From Streptomyces niphimycinicus (GTDB taxonomy: Bacteria > Actinomycetota > Actinomycetes > Streptomycetales > Streptomycetaceae), in NCBI RefSeq assembly GCF_018883605.1, contig NZ_JAHLEM010000105.1, forward strand, positions 1 through 42,278: a stretch of 42,278 nt of DNA, given 5' to 3'. The position numbers and the translations under genes are program-made. The first letter of the stretch is position 1, and the number at the start of each line of letters is the position of its first letter. Positions 40,894-42,278 of the stretch are shown here, piece by piece. The notes under the pieces are model-generated. The model saw only the letters and a list, made by a program, of their open reading frames with translations. It was not told the origin of the DNA and searched no databases.

Positions 40894-42278
40894 GCGAGCC
40901 TCCCCTGCTCCAGGGTGATCACCCGGTCGGCGAGGGGCAGGAAGGCCGGGCTGTGGGTGGCCAGCAGGACGGTCCGGTGCCGGGCCAGGTGGCGCAGTGC
41001 CGTCACCATGGCCGTCTCGGCGTCCGGGTCGAGATGTGCGGTCGGTTCGTCCAGGCAGAGCAGCGGGGCGTCCCGCAACATGGCTCGGACGAAGACCAGT
41101 TGCTGCGACTGGCCGGAGGAGAGGCCGAAGCCGCGTTCGCCCACGGGTGTGTCCAGTCCATCGGGCAGCGCGGCCAGGAGACCGGCGAAGCCCAGTTCGT
41201 CGAAGACGGCGAGGAGTTCGGGGTCCGTGGCGTCGGGCCGGGCGAGCCGGAGGTTCTCACGCACACTCCCCGGGAGCAGGAAGCCCGGCTGGCCGGCCCA
41301 GGCCACGTTCGCGGGAGTCGCCCCCTCGGGCCCGTGCAGGACGCTGCCACGGTCGGGCACCAGCAGTCCCGCCGCCACGGACAGGAGCGTGGACTTGCCG
41401 GCGCCGCTCGGGCCGGTGACGACCATGAACTCCCCGGCGCGGATGTCCAGTTCGACCCGGTCCAGGGCGGGCCGCGCCCGTCCGGGATGGACGACGGACA
41501 CCTCGCGAAGGCGGACGGACAGGGGCGCGGCGCCGCGGGCGGCCGGGCGGCGGCCCTCGGGGGCCGTACCCCGCATGGCCCCGGCGATCAGGTCGGCCGC
41601 GGCCGCCGCCTGGGCGCGGGCGTGATAGCCGCGGGCCAGTTCCCGCGCCGGGGCGAAGTAGGCGGGGGTGAGCGTCAGCACGAACAGGGCGGTCGCGAGG
41701 CTCATGTGGTCCGGTACGGCGGGCAGGCGCAGGTAGTCCAGGAGCACCAGGCCGCAGTAGGTGGCGACGACGGCGAGCGTGCCCGTGATGAGCAGTTCCA
41801 CCCAGGCGGTGGACAGGAAGGCCACCCGCAGGACGAGGGTGGTGCGGCGGGCGAGTTCCTCGTCGTCCCGGCGCAGGGCCCGTGCCGCCGTCTCCTGCGC
41901 ACCGAGCCCGACCAGGGTCGGCAGTCCGCGCATCTGGTCCAGGAGCCGGCCGTGCAGCGTGCGGACGGCACCGAGCTGGGCCTGTACGGCCGCCTTCGTC
42001 CCCATCCCGATGACCTTGAGGTTGGCCGGCAGCAGCGGGGTGGCCAGCACCAGCAGGAGGGCCACGAACCAGCTCCGCAGAGCGATGGCGGCGAGGACGA
42101 CACCGCTGCCGAGCAGCATCGCGCGGCGGGCGGGGACGTAGTCGGTGAGCCAGTCGTCGAGGCGGGCGACCTCGGCGTCCAGGGCCTCGGCATAGACGAC
42201 GTCCGCGAGTCCCCGGCGCGGTGCCCACCCCGGCAGGGCCGCGCGCAGGACGCGGGCGCGCAGCGCGGACCGCACCCG
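40890..42278 (-). CDS. cydD: CydD, thiol reductant ABC exporter subunit (5' end beyond the window)
   Basis: At least 462 codons; the frame stays open to the last base, so the start and the first helices lie outside. The visible part has the later membrane helices (RSWFVALLLVLATPLLPANL, VELLITGTLAVVATYCGLVL, ATALFVLTLTPAYFAPAREL) with the pseudo-coupling segment GLPTLVGLGAQ. Its ATPase domain is complete: Walker A GPSGAGKST, Q-loop WAGQPGFLLPGSV, signature LSSGQSQQ, Walker B LLCLDEPT, D-loop AHLD and switch His in LLATHSP. It pairs with CydC, whose gene overlaps by 4 bp. CydD probably bears the functional H-loop side of the dimer. Confidence 0.9.
   Translation of the reverse strand, partial: RVRSALRARVLRAALPGWAPRRGLADVVYAEALDAEVARLDDWLTDYVPARRAMLLGSGVVLAAIALRSWFVALLLVLATPLLPANLKVIGMGTKAAVQAQLGAVRTLHGRLLDQMRGLPTLVGLGAQETAARALRRDDEELARRTTLVLRVAFLSTAWVELLITGTLAVVATYCGLVLLDYLRLPAVPDHMSLATALFVLTLTPAYFAPARELARGYHARAQAAAAADLIAGAMRGTAPEGRRPAARGAAPLSVRLREVSVVHPGRARPALDRVELDIRAGEFMVVTGPSGAGKSTLLSVAAGLLVPDRGSVLHGPEGATPANVAWAGQPGFLLPGSVRENLRLARPDATDPELLAVFDELGFAGLLAALPDGLDTPVGERGFGLSSGQSQQLVFVRAMLRDAPLLCLDEPTAHLDPDAETAMVTALRHLARHRTVLLATHSPAFLPLADRVITLEQGRLA

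Noticed and set aside
38539..41625. Plus-strand open frame of 1028 codons
   Set aside because: It is the high-GC antisense shadow of cydC and cydD, with low-complexity Arg/Gly/Pro sequence and no family motifs. Only its first part follows a real (frameshifted) gene.

Overview
The window is high-GC DNA with the codon use, Shine-Dalgarno spacing, GTG/TTG starts and gene families of an actinomycete, most likely a Streptomyces. This is a family-level inference; no rRNA or other phylogenetic marker is present. No tRNA, rRNA or CRISPR array was seen. The left 30 kb is accessory in character: metabolic genes alternate with decayed insertion sequences and gene stubs, as in the arms of a linear Streptomyces chromosome. 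The right 12 kb is compact and operon-like.

Layout. 1-5.5 kb: an HSL-type esterase, a decayed transposase/recombinase scar, an S9 serine peptidase, a MerR-type promoter with a stub of its merR gene, an orphan piece of a lantibiotic dehydratase and an ISL3 transposase scrap. 5.5-6.5 kb: an ArsR repressor and a CDF cation transporter. 7.0-10.6 kb: three secreted hydrolases in a row (M28 aminopeptidase, small M1 peptidase, alpha/beta hydrolase). 10.7-12.4 kb: a regulator stub, a double palindromic operator and another alpha/beta hydrolase, then a small conserved protein. 12.5-19.7 kb: the most interesting block. A four-gene operon (M19 dipeptidase, M20 deacylase, COG3375-type N-acyltransferase, N-acylamino-acid racemase) is transcribed away from a secreted DD-peptidase/beta-lactamase-fold enzyme across a 312-bp gap with a perfect 16-bp palindrome; a PucR/CdaR regulator follows. 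I infer a dipeptide and D-amino-acid salvage system: the dipeptidase frees D-residues, the acyltransferase caps them, the racemase inverts them and the M20 enzyme releases the L-amino acid.

19.7-29.6 kb: a graveyard. It holds a GNAT pseudogene, a P-loop kinase-like gene, a truncated IS256 transposase fused to a foreign tail, two GNAT genes, a decayed transposase bounded by 19-nt inverted repeats, a pair of small unknown genes (one carrying two compensating frameshifts), a ProC-like reductase, a junction of two different IS5-type transposases, a RacP-like protein, an SnoaL-fold protein, a truncated YbhB gene, an ornithine-cyclodeaminase-family gene, a DUF523 gene and WD40/desaturase stubs.

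29.6-39.3 kb: an esterase diverges from a tight five-gene operon (YtcJ-type amidohydrolase, isochorismatase-fold hydrolase, DoxX, DUF1275, MFS exporter with a C-terminal ABM-like domain). It ends at a 12-bp-stem terminator facing a two-gene flavin system (FMN reductase plus luciferase-like monooxygenase). A frameshifted beta-propeller pseudogene and a 16-bp-stem terminator follow. 39.4 kb to the end: cydC and the 3' part of cydD, the ABC exporter needed for cytochrome bd assembly, running off the right edge.
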